NCBI GenBank assembly: GCA_016934135.1
Contig: JAFGTK010000120.1
Span: 1-10,694, forward strand
Length of the DNA stretch: 10,694 bases
Direction of reading: 5' to 3'
DNA from: Deltaproteobacteria bacterium
GTDB lineage: Bacteria > Desulfobacterota > Desulfomonilia > UBA1062
The position numbers were made by a program, and so were the translations under genes. Positions within the stretch are counted from its first letter, which is position 1; every line of letters starts with the position of its first letter. Positions 1 to 5,696 of this stretch are shown here, in pieces. Under the pieces are notes generated by a model. The model ran no database searches. It worked only from the letters and a program-made list of their open reading frames with translations, and had not been told where the DNA came from.

Positions 1-88
1 GATCGCAATGGATGAGGGTTTACGGTTTGCTATCCGTGAGGGTGGCAGGACCGTCGCTTCAGGCGTAATCGTTAAGGTTATAGAATAA
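1..88 (+). CDS. tuf: Elongation factor Tu, C-terminal end (partial)
   Basis: This is the 3' end of a gene cut by the left edge. The frame starting at base 2 reads 28 residues, IAMDEGLRFAIREGG and then RTVASGVIVKVIE, before a TAA stop at 86-88. The IAMDEGLRFAIREGGRTV segment is the strongly conserved last beta strands of domain 3 of EF-Tu, the GTPase that carries aminoacyl-tRNA to the ribosomal A site. Only about 7 percent of the protein is present, so the GTPase domain cannot be judged. The tail ASGVIVKVIE differs from the usual GAGVV-type ending at that point. Its position directly before rpsJ is the classical link between the str (rpsL-rpsG-fusA-tuf) and S10 clusters, which supports the call. 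The gap to rpsJ is only 22 nt. Confidence 0.95.
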   Translation, partial: IAMDEGLRFAIREGGRTVASGVIVKVIE

Positions 89-96
89 TCAAAAAT

Positions 97-101
97 AGGA
101 G
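97..101 (+). promoter_or_regulatory. Ribosome binding site of rpsJ
   Basis: AGGAG lies 9 nt before the ATG at 111 but only 3 nt before an in-frame TTG at 105. The spacing, and the family N-terminus beginning METQRIRIRL, select the ATG as the start. Confidence 0.85.
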
Positions 102-110
102 CTTTTGGAG

Positions 111-419
111 ATGGAGACGCAAAGGATACGCATACGGTTAAAGGGGTTCGACCATAAACTCATTGACCAGTCTGTCCAGGAGATAGTTGATGCAGCACGA
201 AGGACCGGTGCACGGGTGGCAGGACCGATCCCGCTTCCGACCAAGATCGAGAAGTTCTGTGTTCTTAGGTCTCCTCATGTTGATAAGAAATCCAGAGATC
301 AATTCGAGATCCGCACCTTTAAGAGGCTCCTGGATATTCTGGACCCGACACAGCAGACAGTCGATTCATTAATGAAATTGGATCTCTCAGCCGGAGTAGA
401 TGTAGAGATTAAGCTCTAA
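111..419 (+). CDS. rpsJ: 30S ribosomal protein S10 (NusE)
   Basis: S10 sits in the head of the 30S subunit. In the family it also acts as NusE, pairing with NusB in antitermination and touching NusG to couple transcription and translation. The product is 102 residues, the normal family size. It starts METQRIRIRLKGFDH and holds the signature FCVLRSPHVDKKSRDQFE at about residues 49-66, after the GPIPLPTK segment that follows the NusB-contacting loop. The frame is open from a TTG at 105, but AGGAG at 97-101 is properly spaced only for the ATG at 111. It is the first gene of the S10 cluster. It follows tuf by 22 nt, leaving no room for the long leader used in E. coli for L4 feedback, and precedes rplC by 16 nt. 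Identification is secure. Confidence 0.98.
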   Translation: METQRIRIRLKGFDHKLIDQSVQEIVDAARRTGARVAGPIPLPTKIEKFCVLRSPHVDKKSRDQFEIRTFKRLLDILDPTQQTVDSLMKLDLSAGVDVEIKL

Positions 420-425
420 TAATGT

Positions 426-429
426 GGAG
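426..429 (+). promoter_or_regulatory. Ribosome binding site of rplC
   Basis: GGAG is placed 6 nt before the ATG at 436. An in-frame GTG at 424 overlaps this site and has no ribosome binding site of its own. Starting at 436 gives the family N-terminus MIKGILGKKLGM and a length of 209, so 424 is rejected. Confidence 0.8.
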
Positions 430-435
430 AAAAAG

Positions 436-1065
436 ATGATTAAGGGGATCTTAGGGAAAAAGCTGGGAATGAGCCAGATCTTTAATGAGAATGGTGAGAT
501 AGTGCCGGTTACTCTTATTCAGGCTGGCCCCTGTTTTGTTATTCAGAAGAAGCTGAAGGAAAAAGACGGATATGATGCCATTCAGCTTGGTTTTGAACCA
601 AAGAAGGAAAAAAGGGTCAACTCTCCCATGAAGGGTCATCAGAATAAGGCAGGTAAAGGATACTTCTATCATCTCAGGGAAATGCTCTGTGATGATATGG
701 AGTCCATTGAGATAGGCCAGGAGATCAAGGCTGCCGACATCTTTGAAAAGGGTGAGAAGATCAAGATCACAGGCACTTCAAAAGGTAAGGGTTTTGCTGG
801 GGTTACCAAACGGCATGGTTTTGGAGGCCTTCCAGCCTCTCATGGATCACTTATTCACCGGGCTACCGGCTCCATCGGTTGTTCTGCTGATCCGAGCAAG
901 GTTATCAAAGGTAAGAGAATGCCAGGACAGATGGGAAACAAACAGGTTACGGTTAAGAGCCTCGAAGTTGTCGATGTCATGAGCGACGACAATGTGATTG
1001 CCATTAAAGGCGCCGTGCCGGGGGCAAAAGGCCAGGTAGTCATCTTGAAAAAGCAAGGGGTGTAG
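436..1065 (+). CDS. rplC: 50S ribosomal protein L3
   Basis: L3 is an early-assembling large-subunit protein whose long loop reaches toward the peptidyl-transferase centre. From the ATG at 436 it is 209 residues, the same length as the E. coli protein. It begins MIKGILGKKLGMSQIF, carries the family core GTSKGKGFAGVTKRHGFGG at about 113-131, and has the central extension GSIGCSADPSKVIKGKRMPG at about 145-164 followed by QMGNKQVTVKSLEVV. E. coli L3 is glutamine-methylated by PrmB in a GQNQ segment at about 149-151. Here that place reads CSA, so the target is absent, as in many bacteria outside the gammaproteobacteria. The stop at 1063-1065 is only 2 nt from rplD, and the last codons include the rplD ribosome binding site AAGGGG (1055-1060), so the two are probably coupled in translation. 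Confidence 0.98.
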   Translation: MIKGILGKKLGMSQIFNENGEIVPVTLIQAGPCFVIQKKLKEKDGYDAIQLGFEPKKEKRVNSPMKGHQNKAGKGYFYHLREMLCDDMESIEIGQEIKAADIFEKGEKIKITGTSKGKGFAGVTKRHGFGGLPASHGSLIHRATGSIGCSADPSKVIKGKRMPGQMGNKQVTVKSLEVVDVMSDDNVIAIKGAVPGAKGQVVILKKQGV

Positions 1066-1067
1066 AA

Positions 1068-1691
1068 ATGCCTACGGTTGATGTGTTAAACATGGCAGGT
1101 GAAAAGGTCAAGGAGATCGACCTTAATGATACGGTATTCGGGTGCGAGTTGAAACCCCACCTGATTCACGACGTTGTTATCTGGCAGCAGGCAAACAGAA
1201 GAATCTCTACGGCAAAGACAAAGTCAAGGTCCGAAGTGTCGGGCGGAGGCAGGAAGCCGTGGCGCCAGAAGGGCACCGGCAGGGCCCGGGCCGGCACCAA
1301 CCGTTCGCCTATATGGAGAAGCGGCGGGGTCATGTTTGGCCCGAACGGCAGAAAATACGGCAAGAAGCTGCCCAAGAAGATAAGAAGTCAGGCCCTTAGA
1401 TGCGCCCTGAGCATGAAGTTCAGCGAGAATGTATTCCGGGTGATAGACCAGATAGCCTTGTCGGAGCCGAAGACAAGGCTTTTTGTAAAGGCCCTTGATG
1501 GTCTTGGAATGGAAAATTCTCTGGTGGTAATGGGTAATATGTCAAATGATATGTCCATGGCATCGAGAAACCACAGCAAGTCCAAGATGCTAGATGTCAA
1601 AGGGCTGAATGTATATGATATCCTCAAGTACAAGGGTTTGATCATGGATATCGAGGCTGTTGAATATATTCAGGAGAGGCTGAGGCAATGA
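1068..1691 (+). CDS. rplD: 50S ribosomal protein L4
   Basis: L4 (uL4) binds 23S rRNA domain I and sends a basic loop into the peptide exit tunnel. In E. coli it also represses its own operon through the S10 leader. The product is 207 residues (E. coli 201). The loop is clear: GGGRKPWRQKGTGRARAG at about 59-76, then RSPIWRSGGVMFGP. Lys68 in RQKGTGRAR aligns with the E. coli Lys63 position known from macrolide resistance, and it is wild type here. The C-terminal part (about 127-205) forms the alpha/beta core. The ATG is 7 nt after AAGGGG. The end overlaps rplW by 4 nt (ATGA). DNA encoding the loop is unusually G+C rich. No S10 leader is present upstream, so feedback by L4 at the E. coli type of site is not expected. 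Confidence 0.98.
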   Translation: MPTVDVLNMAGEKVKEIDLNDTVFGCELKPHLIHDVVIWQQANRRISTAKTKSRSEVSGGGRKPWRQKGTGRARAGTNRSPIWRSGGVMFGPNGRKYGKKLPKKIRSQALRCALSMKFSENVFRVIDQIALSEPKTRLFVKALDGLGMENSLVVMGNMSNDMSMASRNHSKSKMLDVKGLNVYDILKYKGLIMDIEAVEYIQERLRQ

Positions 1692-1978
1692 AGGATTTCG
1701 CAAAAATATTAGAACGGCCAATCATTACAGAAAAGGGCACCATGCTCAGGCAGAATTCAAATCAGTTGGTTTTCGCCGTACACAGGGATGCCAACAAGAT
1801 TGAGATCAAACAGGCAATCGAGGAACTCTTCAATGTTCATGTCGAGGACGTGAAGACAATCGTTGTCAAAGGGAAGAAAAAACGCTGGGGCATGCATCAG
1901 TATAAAAGATCAACGTGGAAAAAAGCTGTTGTGAAACTTAAAGCCGGCGAAAGCATAGAGTTTTATGAAGGGGTATAG
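1688..1978 (+). CDS. rplW: 50S ribosomal protein L23
   Basis: L23 (uL23) lies at the exit of the peptide tunnel and is the docking site for trigger factor, SRP and the SecY channel. The product is 96 residues, normal for the family (E. coli 100). It opens KDFAKILERPIITEKGTML, the typical first helix, followed by FAVHRDANKIEIKQAIEELF at about 29-48. It then has the basic KGKKKRWGMHQYKRS segment at about 61-75 and the closing strand LKAGESIEFYEGV. The surface acidic residue used for trigger factor binding in E. coli (Glu18) matches the TEK region at about residues 14-16. The ATG overlaps the rplD stop as ATGA, and AGGAGAGG at 1672-1679 inside rplD serves as its ribosome binding site, an arrangement of tight coupling. 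Confidence 0.98.
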   Translation: MKDFAKILERPIITEKGTMLRQNSNQLVFAVHRDANKIEIKQAIEELFNVHVEDVKTIVVKGKKKRWGMHQYKRSTWKKAVVKLKAGESIEFYEGV

Positions 1979-1981
1979 GAA

Positions 1982-2803
1982 ATGAGCATACGGAGCTTCA
2001 AACCAACATCAGCCGGAAGACGTTCAATGTCGGTTTCTTCATTCAAGGAGATAACCACGACAGAACCCGAGAGGACGCTGACACGCTCTATGAACAAAAA
2101 GAGCGGTCGCAACAATCTGGGACGGGTAACGGTTCGTCACCAGGGGGGTGGACACAAGAGGCTGTATCGTATTATAGACTTCAAACGTGATAAAACAGGC
2201 GTACCTGGAAAGATCATGACTGTTGAATATGATCCCAACCGTTCTGCAAGGATTTCCCTGGTTCAATATGCAGACGGCGACAAGAGATATATCCTGTGGC
2301 CCGACGGGCTTGCCGTTGGAAGTACGGTTATTGTCTCCGAAGAAGCCGAAATAAGGCCGGGCAATGTTATGAGCCTGAAAACCATACCTCTTGGAACATT
2401 TGTTCATAATGTCGAGATCAGGCCTGGCAAAGGCGGCCAGCTGATAAGATCTGCAGGCACCTATGCACAGGTGCTGGCAAAAGAAGGGACATACGTCCAG
2501 CTCAAGATGCCTTCAGGTGAAGTGAGAAAGATCTTTGCAGAGTGCAAGGCCACTGTCGGTCAGGTAGGCAATGTCAGCCATTCGAACATTACGATCGGGA
2601 AAGCAGGCAGGAGCCGCTGGCTTGGTATACGGCCAACGGTCAGAGGTGTTGCCATGAACCCTGTAGACCATCCTCATGGAGGTGGTGAAGGCAGGGTCAA
2701 GGGAAACCACCCGGTAACGCCTTGGGGTGTTTCTACAAAGGGTCATAAAACTAGAAAGAAGCGCAACGATTCTGACAAGTTTATCGTGAAGAGGAGGAAA
2801 TAA
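1982..2803 (+). CDS. rplB: 50S ribosomal protein L2
   Basis: L2 (uL2) is a core large-subunit protein needed for subunit association and for shaping the peptidyl-transferase centre. It is 273 residues, the same as E. coli. The OB-fold part (about 35-125) contains RNNLGRVTVRHQGGGHKRLY and IDFKRDKTG. The SH3-like part (about 130-195) contains LGTFVHNVEIRPGKGGQLIR. The C-terminal extension contains GIRPTVRGVAMNPVDHPHGG at about 215-234. The first histidine of VDHPHGGGEG (about residue 230) corresponds to the conserved His229 implicated in peptidyl transfer, and it is present. The ATG lies 3 nt after the rplW stop and 8 nt after AAGGGG (1968-1973). The last four codons encode KRRK and at the same time form a GAGGAGG ribosome binding site for rpsS. 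Confidence 0.99.
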   Translation: MSIRSFKPTSAGRRSMSVSSFKEITTTEPERTLTRSMNKKSGRNNLGRVTVRHQGGGHKRLYRIIDFKRDKTGVPGKIMTVEYDPNRSARISLVQYADGDKRYILWPDGLAVGSTVIVSEEAEIRPGNVMSLKTIPLGTFVHNVEIRPGKGGQLIRSAGTYAQVLAKEGTYVQLKMPSGEVRKIFAECKATVGQVGNVSHSNITIGKAGRSRWLGIRPTVRGVAMNPVDHPHGGGEGRVKGNHPVTPWGVSTKGHKTRKKRNDSDKFIVKRRK

Positions 2804-2806
2804 GCT

Positions 2807-3091
2807 GTGTCCCGTTCATTGAAAAAAGGACCTTTCGTAGATGATCACTTGCTGAAAAAGGTGCTTTCCTCACAGGAAAGCGGAAGCCGCAAAGTGATAA
2901 AGACCTGGTCGAGACGTTCTACCATACTTCCTGAATTTGTCTCACTGACTTTTGCCGTGCACAATGGCAAGAAGTTTGTCCCCGTATATGTGACCGAAGA
3001 CATGATAGGACATAAGCTTGGTGAATTCTCTCCAACACGTACATTCTTCGGACATGCAGCTGACAGGAAATCTCAGAGAAAGGGGCGCTAG
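2807..3091 (+). CDS. rpsS: 30S ribosomal protein S19
   Basis: S19 (uS19) is in the 30S head, pairs with S13, and contacts tRNA and the inter-subunit bridge. The product is 94 residues (E. coli 92). It begins MSRSLKKGPFVDDHLLKKV, the standard N-terminus. It continues with KTWSRRSTILPEFVSLTFAV at about 33-52 and the signature GHKLGEFSPTRTFFGHA at about 66-82, ending in a basic tail. Translation starts at GTG 2807, 3 nt after rplB. GAGGAGG at 2791-2797, inside the last rplB codons, gives suitable spacing, and no in-frame ATG exists near this point that would keep the conserved start. Identification is secure. Confidence 0.98.
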   Translation: MSRSLKKGPFVDDHLLKKVLSSQESGSRKVIKTWSRRSTILPEFVSLTFAVHNGKKFVPVYVTEDMIGHKLGEFSPTRTFFGHAADRKSQRKGR

Positions 3092-3093
3092 AC

Positions 3094-3426
3094 ATGGAAG
3101 CAAAGGCAATATTGCGGCATACTAGGGTTTCTCCACAGAAGACGAGGCTCCTGGCTGATAAGGTGAGAAACAAGCCTATTGCGGATGCACTGACCACGCT
3201 GAATCTGCTTGGAACCAAACGGGCACGAATAATGGCAAAGGTTCTGAATTCAGCCGTTGCAAATGCCATGACCACCGGGGTTATGGATGTGGATAATCTC
3301 TATGTAAAGTCAATACAGATTGACGAAGGAGCTCGTCTCAAACGCTGGACACCGCGTGCGCAGGGAAGAGCAACCCGTATATTAAAGAGAACAAGCCATA
3401 TAGCTGTGGTACTTGAAGAGTTATAG
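3094..3426 (+). CDS. rplV: 50S ribosomal protein L22
   Basis: L22 (uL22) contacts all domains of 23S rRNA, and its long beta hairpin lines the exit tunnel next to L4. It is 110 residues, as in E. coli. The N-terminal half holds RHTRVSPQKTRLLADKVRNK at about 8-27 and KRARIMAKVLNSAVANA at about 42-58. The hairpin lies at about 80-97 and contains LKRWTPRAQGRATRILKRT, followed by SHIAVVLEE. The hairpin is full length, without the deletions or duplications linked to macrolide resistance. The ATG is 2 nt after rpsS, with AAAGGGG (3079-3085) 8 nt upstream. Confidence 0.98.
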   Translation: MEAKAILRHTRVSPQKTRLLADKVRNKPIADALTTLNLLGTKRARIMAKVLNSAVANAMTTGVMDVDNLYVKSIQIDEGARLKRWTPRAQGRATRILKRTSHIAVVLEEL

Positions 3427-3440
3427 GAAAGGGGAGCCAG

Positions 3441-4088
3441 GTGGGACAAAAGATACATCCGTATGGTTTTCGGCTCGGGATAACCAAAGACTGGAAAGCT
3501 CGGTGGTATGCTGAGAAAAGTTTTGGAGATCTGTTTGTTGAAGATAGAAAGATTCGCGAGTTTATTCAGAAAAACCTGAGTCATGCAGGGATTTCTAATA
3601 TCGTAATCGAAAGGGCGGCAAACAAGGTCAAGCTGGTGATATATACCGGAAGGCCGGGTCTTGTGATCGGGAGAAAGGGCCAGGGCGCTGAAACGTTGAA
3701 GAACGATCTGGCTGCCTTTGTTGATAAGGACATCATGCTCGAAATCAAAGAGGTAAGAAGACCCGAGACCGATGCACAGATCGTTGCAGAGGGTATCGCC
3801 AACCAGCTGGAAAGACGTGTTGCCTATCGAAGGGCTATGAAAAGGGCTGTGGGCCAGGCAATGAGGATGGGGGCCCAGGGCATAAAGGTTGCGTGCGCAG
3901 GAAGACTCGCAGGGGCAGAGATTGCCCGGAGAGAGTGGTACAGGGAAGGCAGAGTGCCGCTTCATACTCTTCGCAGCGATATCGACTATGGTTTTGTCGA
4001 GGCGCATACTATTTACGGTGTTATCGGTGTGAAGGTCTGGGTTTTCCACGGTGAGATCGTAAAGAGACAGGAAGAGGCAACCTCATAA
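3441..4088 (+). CDS. rpsC: 30S ribosomal protein S3
   Basis: S3 (uS3) lines the mRNA entry channel of the 30S subunit and, with S4 and S5, contributes mRNA unwinding. The product is 215 residues, somewhat shorter at the C-terminus than the 233 of E. coli. The N-terminal MGQKIHPYGFRLGITKDW is typical. A type II KH domain follows, with the GRPGLVIGRKGQGAE nucleic-acid loop at about 70-84. The basic helix YRRAMKRAVGQAMRMGAQGI at about 129-148 includes arginines and a lysine matching the helicase residues of E. coli. The C-terminal S3 domain contains GRLAGAEIARREWYREGRVP at about 154-173 and IDYGFVEAHTIYGVIGVKVW. Initiation is at GTG 3441, 14 nt after rplV, with AAAGGGGAG (3428-3436) just upstream. 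Confidence 0.98.
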   Translation: MGQKIHPYGFRLGITKDWKARWYAEKSFGDLFVEDRKIREFIQKNLSHAGISNIVIERAANKVKLVIYTGRPGLVIGRKGQGAETLKNDLAAFVDKDIMLEIKEVRRPETDAQIVAEGIANQLERRVAYRRAMKRAVGQAMRMGAQGIKVACAGRLAGAEIARREWYREGRVPLHTLRSDIDYGFVEAHTIYGVIGVKVWVFHGEIVKRQEEATS

Positions 4089-4101
4089 GGGAGATACGGT
4101 C

Positions 4102-4524
4102 ATGTTGATGCCAAACAAGGTTAAGCATAGGAAAGTACATCGAGGGCGCATGACAGGAAGCCCTGAGAAGGGTTCAAATGTATCCTTCGGAACATATGGG
4201 CTTCAGACACTTGAGCCTCACTGGATAACAGCACGGCAGATCGAAGCAGCACGTATTGCCATTACACGTTCCGTAAAACGCGGCGGCAAGGTCTGGATCC
4301 GGGTGTTTCCTGATAAGCCGATTACCAAGAAACCTGCAGAGACCAGGATGGGTAAAGGAAAGGGAGCCCCGGAAGAATGGGTTGCATCCGTTAAGCCCGG
4401 AAGGATTCTCTTCGAGATAGACGGTGTTACGTATGAGCAGGCAAAAGAAGCATTCAGGCTTGCCTCGCACAAGCTTCCCATAAAGACAAGATTTGTTATG
4501 CGGGAGGGACTTTATGAAGGTTAG
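4102..4524 (+). CDS. rplP: 50S ribosomal protein L16
   Basis: L16 (uL16) is a late-assembling protein that positions A-site tRNA and organises the peptidyl-transferase side of 23S rRNA. It is 140 residues (E. coli 136). It begins MLMPNKVKHRKVHRGRMTG and carries SFGTYGLQTLEPHWITARQI at about 28-47. GGKVWIRVFPDKPITKKPAE at about 61-80 is followed by TRMGKGKGAPEEWVASVKPG. Arg82, within that TRMGKGKG, corresponds to E. coli Arg81, which the oxygenase RoxA (YcfD) hydroxylates; whether this organism has that enzyme cannot be seen. AAGGGAG (4087-4093) is 8 nt before the ATG at 4102. A second in-frame ATG at 4108 would remove two residues, but family members commonly start MLMP. The 3' end overlaps rpmC by 11 nt. 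Confidence 0.98.
   Translation: MLMPNKVKHRKVHRGRMTGSPEKGSNVSFGTYGLQTLEPHWITARQIEAARIAITRSVKRGGKVWIRVFPDKPITKKPAETRMGKGKGAPEEWVASVKPGRILFEIDGVTYEQAKEAFRLASHKLPIKTRFVMREGLYEG
4502..4508 (+). promoter_or_regulatory. Ribosome binding site of rpmC inside rplP
   Basis: GGGAGGG sits in the rplP codons for REGL, 5 nt before the rpmC ATG at 4514. The frame is open upstream to a TTG at 4493, but this site and the conserved MKVSELRD start fix the ATG at 4514. Confidence 0.8.
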
Positions 4525-4699
4525 TGAATTACGAGACAAGACGAGAGAAGATTTGAACACGCTCAAGAAGAAATGCTCTCGTGACATAATGGATGCACGT
4601 TTCAAGAATACTATGGGTCAGCTTGAGAACAAAAGCATTATACGCAAGCTCAGGCGTGATATTGCGAGGATCAATACGATCATCCAGGAGAAGCAGTGA
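4514..4699 (+). CDS. rpmC: 50S ribosomal protein L29
   Basis: L29 (uL29) is a small helical protein beside L23 at the tunnel exit, where it helps form the docking surface for targeting factors and the SecY channel. The product is 61 residues (E. coli 63). It reads MKVSELRDKTREDLNTLKKK for the first helix and then ENKSIIRKLRRDIARINTII at about 38-57. This is the standard antiparallel helical pair, rich in Lys, Arg and Leu. It overlaps rplP by 11 nt in a different frame, and its TGA stop shares one base with the rpsQ ATG (TGATG). It therefore appears coupled on both sides. Identification rests on sequence pattern and fixed position between L16 and S17. Confidence 0.97.
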   Translation: MKVSELRDKTREDLNTLKKKCSRDIMDARFKNTMGQLENKSIIRKLRRDIARINTIIQEKQ

Positions 4700-4956
4700 T
4701 GGCAGAGAAATCCGTAAAGCGCGAGTTGTCGGGCATAATCACCAGCGACAAGATGGATAAGAGCGTAGTGGTGACAGTGGAAAGACTGGAAAAGCATCCC
4801 GTATTCAAGAAGTATATCCGGAGAAGGATGACATTCAAGGCCCACGACGAAAAGAATGAATGTAGAATGGGTGACAAGGTATTGATTCGAGAATGCAGAC
4901 CTCTCAGCAAAGATAAATGCTGGAAGGTCGTTGGCATACTTGAGAGACAAGAATAG
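4699..4956 (+). CDS. rpsQ: 30S ribosomal protein S17
   Basis: S17 (uS17) is a primary 16S rRNA-binding protein with an OB fold, acting early in assembly of the 30S body. The product is 85 residues (E. coli 84). It starts MAEKSVKRELSGIITSDKMD and has the family core KSVVVTVERLEKHPVFKKYI at about 21-40. It continues with GDKVLIRECRPLSKDKCWKV at about 58-77, which matches the S17 signature. A GTG at 4696 is also in frame, but AGGAG at 4686-4690 is 8 nt from the ATG at 4699, and the MAEK start matches relatives. It overlaps rpmC by one base. It is the first gene of the part usually called the spc cluster, though no promoter separates the two clusters here. Confidence 0.98.
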   Translation: MAEKSVKRELSGIITSDKMDKSVVVTVERLEKHPVFKKYIRRRMTFKAHDEKNECRMGDKVLIRECRPLSKDKCWKVVGILERQE

Positions 4957-4966
4957 GCTTATTTGT

Positions 4967-4971
4967 GGAGG
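4967..4971 (+). promoter_or_regulatory. Ribosome binding site of rplN
   Basis: GGAGG lies 6 nt before the ATG at 4978. The frame is open back to a TTG at 4963, but that would put the binding site inside the gene and add MWRRA, which L14 proteins lack. Confidence 0.85.
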
Positions 4972-4977
4972 CGAGCT

Positions 4978-5346
4978 ATGATTCAGCAGCAGACAAGGCT
5001 GAAAGTTGCAGATAACTCTGGGGCGAAAGAAGTGATGTGCATCAAGGTACTGGGCGGCTCCAAGCGCAGGTATGCCTCTCTGGGCGACATTATAGTCGTG
5101 ACGGTAAAAGAGGCGATACCCCGTTCCAAGGTGAAGAAGGGTGATGTGTGTAAGGCTGTTGTGGTCAGGACGAAACGGACCCACAAGAGAAGCGATGGCT
5201 CGTCTATCCGGTTTGATGAAAATTCAGCGGTCATATTGAATAATCAGAATGAACCTGTTGGAACACGTATCTTCGGACCTGTTGCAAGGGAACTGCGGGC
5301 AAAGAATTTCATGAAGATTGTTTCCCTGGCCCCAGAGGTGCTCTAG
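4978..5346 (+). CDS. rplN: 50S ribosomal protein L14
   Basis: L14 (uL14) forms part of the subunit interface, makes an inter-subunit bridge with 16S rRNA, and is the usual docking site for the silencing factor RsfS. From the ATG at 4978 it is 122 residues, a near-universal bacterial length. It begins MIQQQTRLKVADNSGAKEVM and holds the KVLGGSKRRYASLGDIIVVT strand region at about 24-43. It contains VRTKRTHKRSDGSSIRFDEN at about 64-83, the L14 signature zone, and ends with FGPVARELRAKNFMKIVSLA. GGAGG (4967-4971) sets the start. The stop at 5344-5346 lies within the AGGAG used by rplX. Confidence 0.98.
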   Translation: MIQQQTRLKVADNSGAKEVMCIKVLGGSKRRYASLGDIIVVTVKEAIPRSKVKKGDVCKAVVVRTKRTHKRSDGSSIRFDENSAVILNNQNEPVGTRIFGPVARELRAKNFMKIVSLAPEVL

Positions 5347-5356
5347 GAGTAAAGAA

Positions 5357-5686
5357 ATGGCAAAACATGAAGCGGGCAAAATCAAAAAAGGCGATACCGT
5401 TGTTGTTCTCGCAGGGAAGAACAGCGGTAAACAGGGACAGGTGCTGCGTGTTCTTAATAAAAAGAACAGGGTTCTAGTGGAGAGGGTCAACCTGGTGAAG
5501 AAGCACCAGAAACCCACCCAGAATTCTCAGGGAGGCATCATAGAGAAAGAGGCAAGTATCCATACATCCAATGTTGCCCTCAATTGTCCCAAGTGCAAAA
5601 AGGGTGTCAAAGTCGGATACAAATTTCATGACGATGGCCAAAAGGTGAGAGTTTGCAGGAACTGCGGAGAAGAGTTGGATACGTGA
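5357..5686 (+). CDS. rplX: 50S ribosomal protein L24, four-cysteine form
   Basis: L24 (uL24) is an assembly-initiating protein near the tunnel exit. The product is 109 residues (E. coli 104). A KOW motif lies at about 10-32 (KGDTVVVLAGKNSGKQGQV), followed by HQKPTQNSQGGIIEKEASIH at about 50-69. The C-terminal part holds two CxxC pairs: Cys77 and Cys80 (CPKC), then Cys100 and Cys103 (CRNC). This is a zinc-ribbon-like arrangement seen in many bacterial L24 proteins; metal binding is inferred. The ATG at 5357 is preceded by AGGAG at 5345-5349 (7 nt spacing). The frame is open back to 5318, but that extension overlaps rplN and lacks family similarity. The stop is 10 nt from rplE. Confidence 0.97.
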   Translation: MAKHEAGKIKKGDTVVVLAGKNSGKQGQVLRVLNKKNRVLVERVNLVKKHQKPTQNSQGGIIEKEASIHTSNVALNCPKCKKGVKVGYKFHDDGQKVRVCRNCGEELDT

Positions 5687-5696
5687 GGTGTAGGTA

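Noticed and set aside
3300..4049. A 249-codon open frame on the minus strand opposite rplV and rpsC
   Set aside because: It is fully antisense to two conserved ribosomal genes, its residues show no family pattern, and it has no ribosome binding site I could support. It is a shadow of codon use in rpsC.
4618..5184. A 188-codon minus-strand frame across rpmC, rpsQ and rplN
   Set aside because: It spans three well-identified genes and their junctions with no recognisable protein features; it is a chance open frame.
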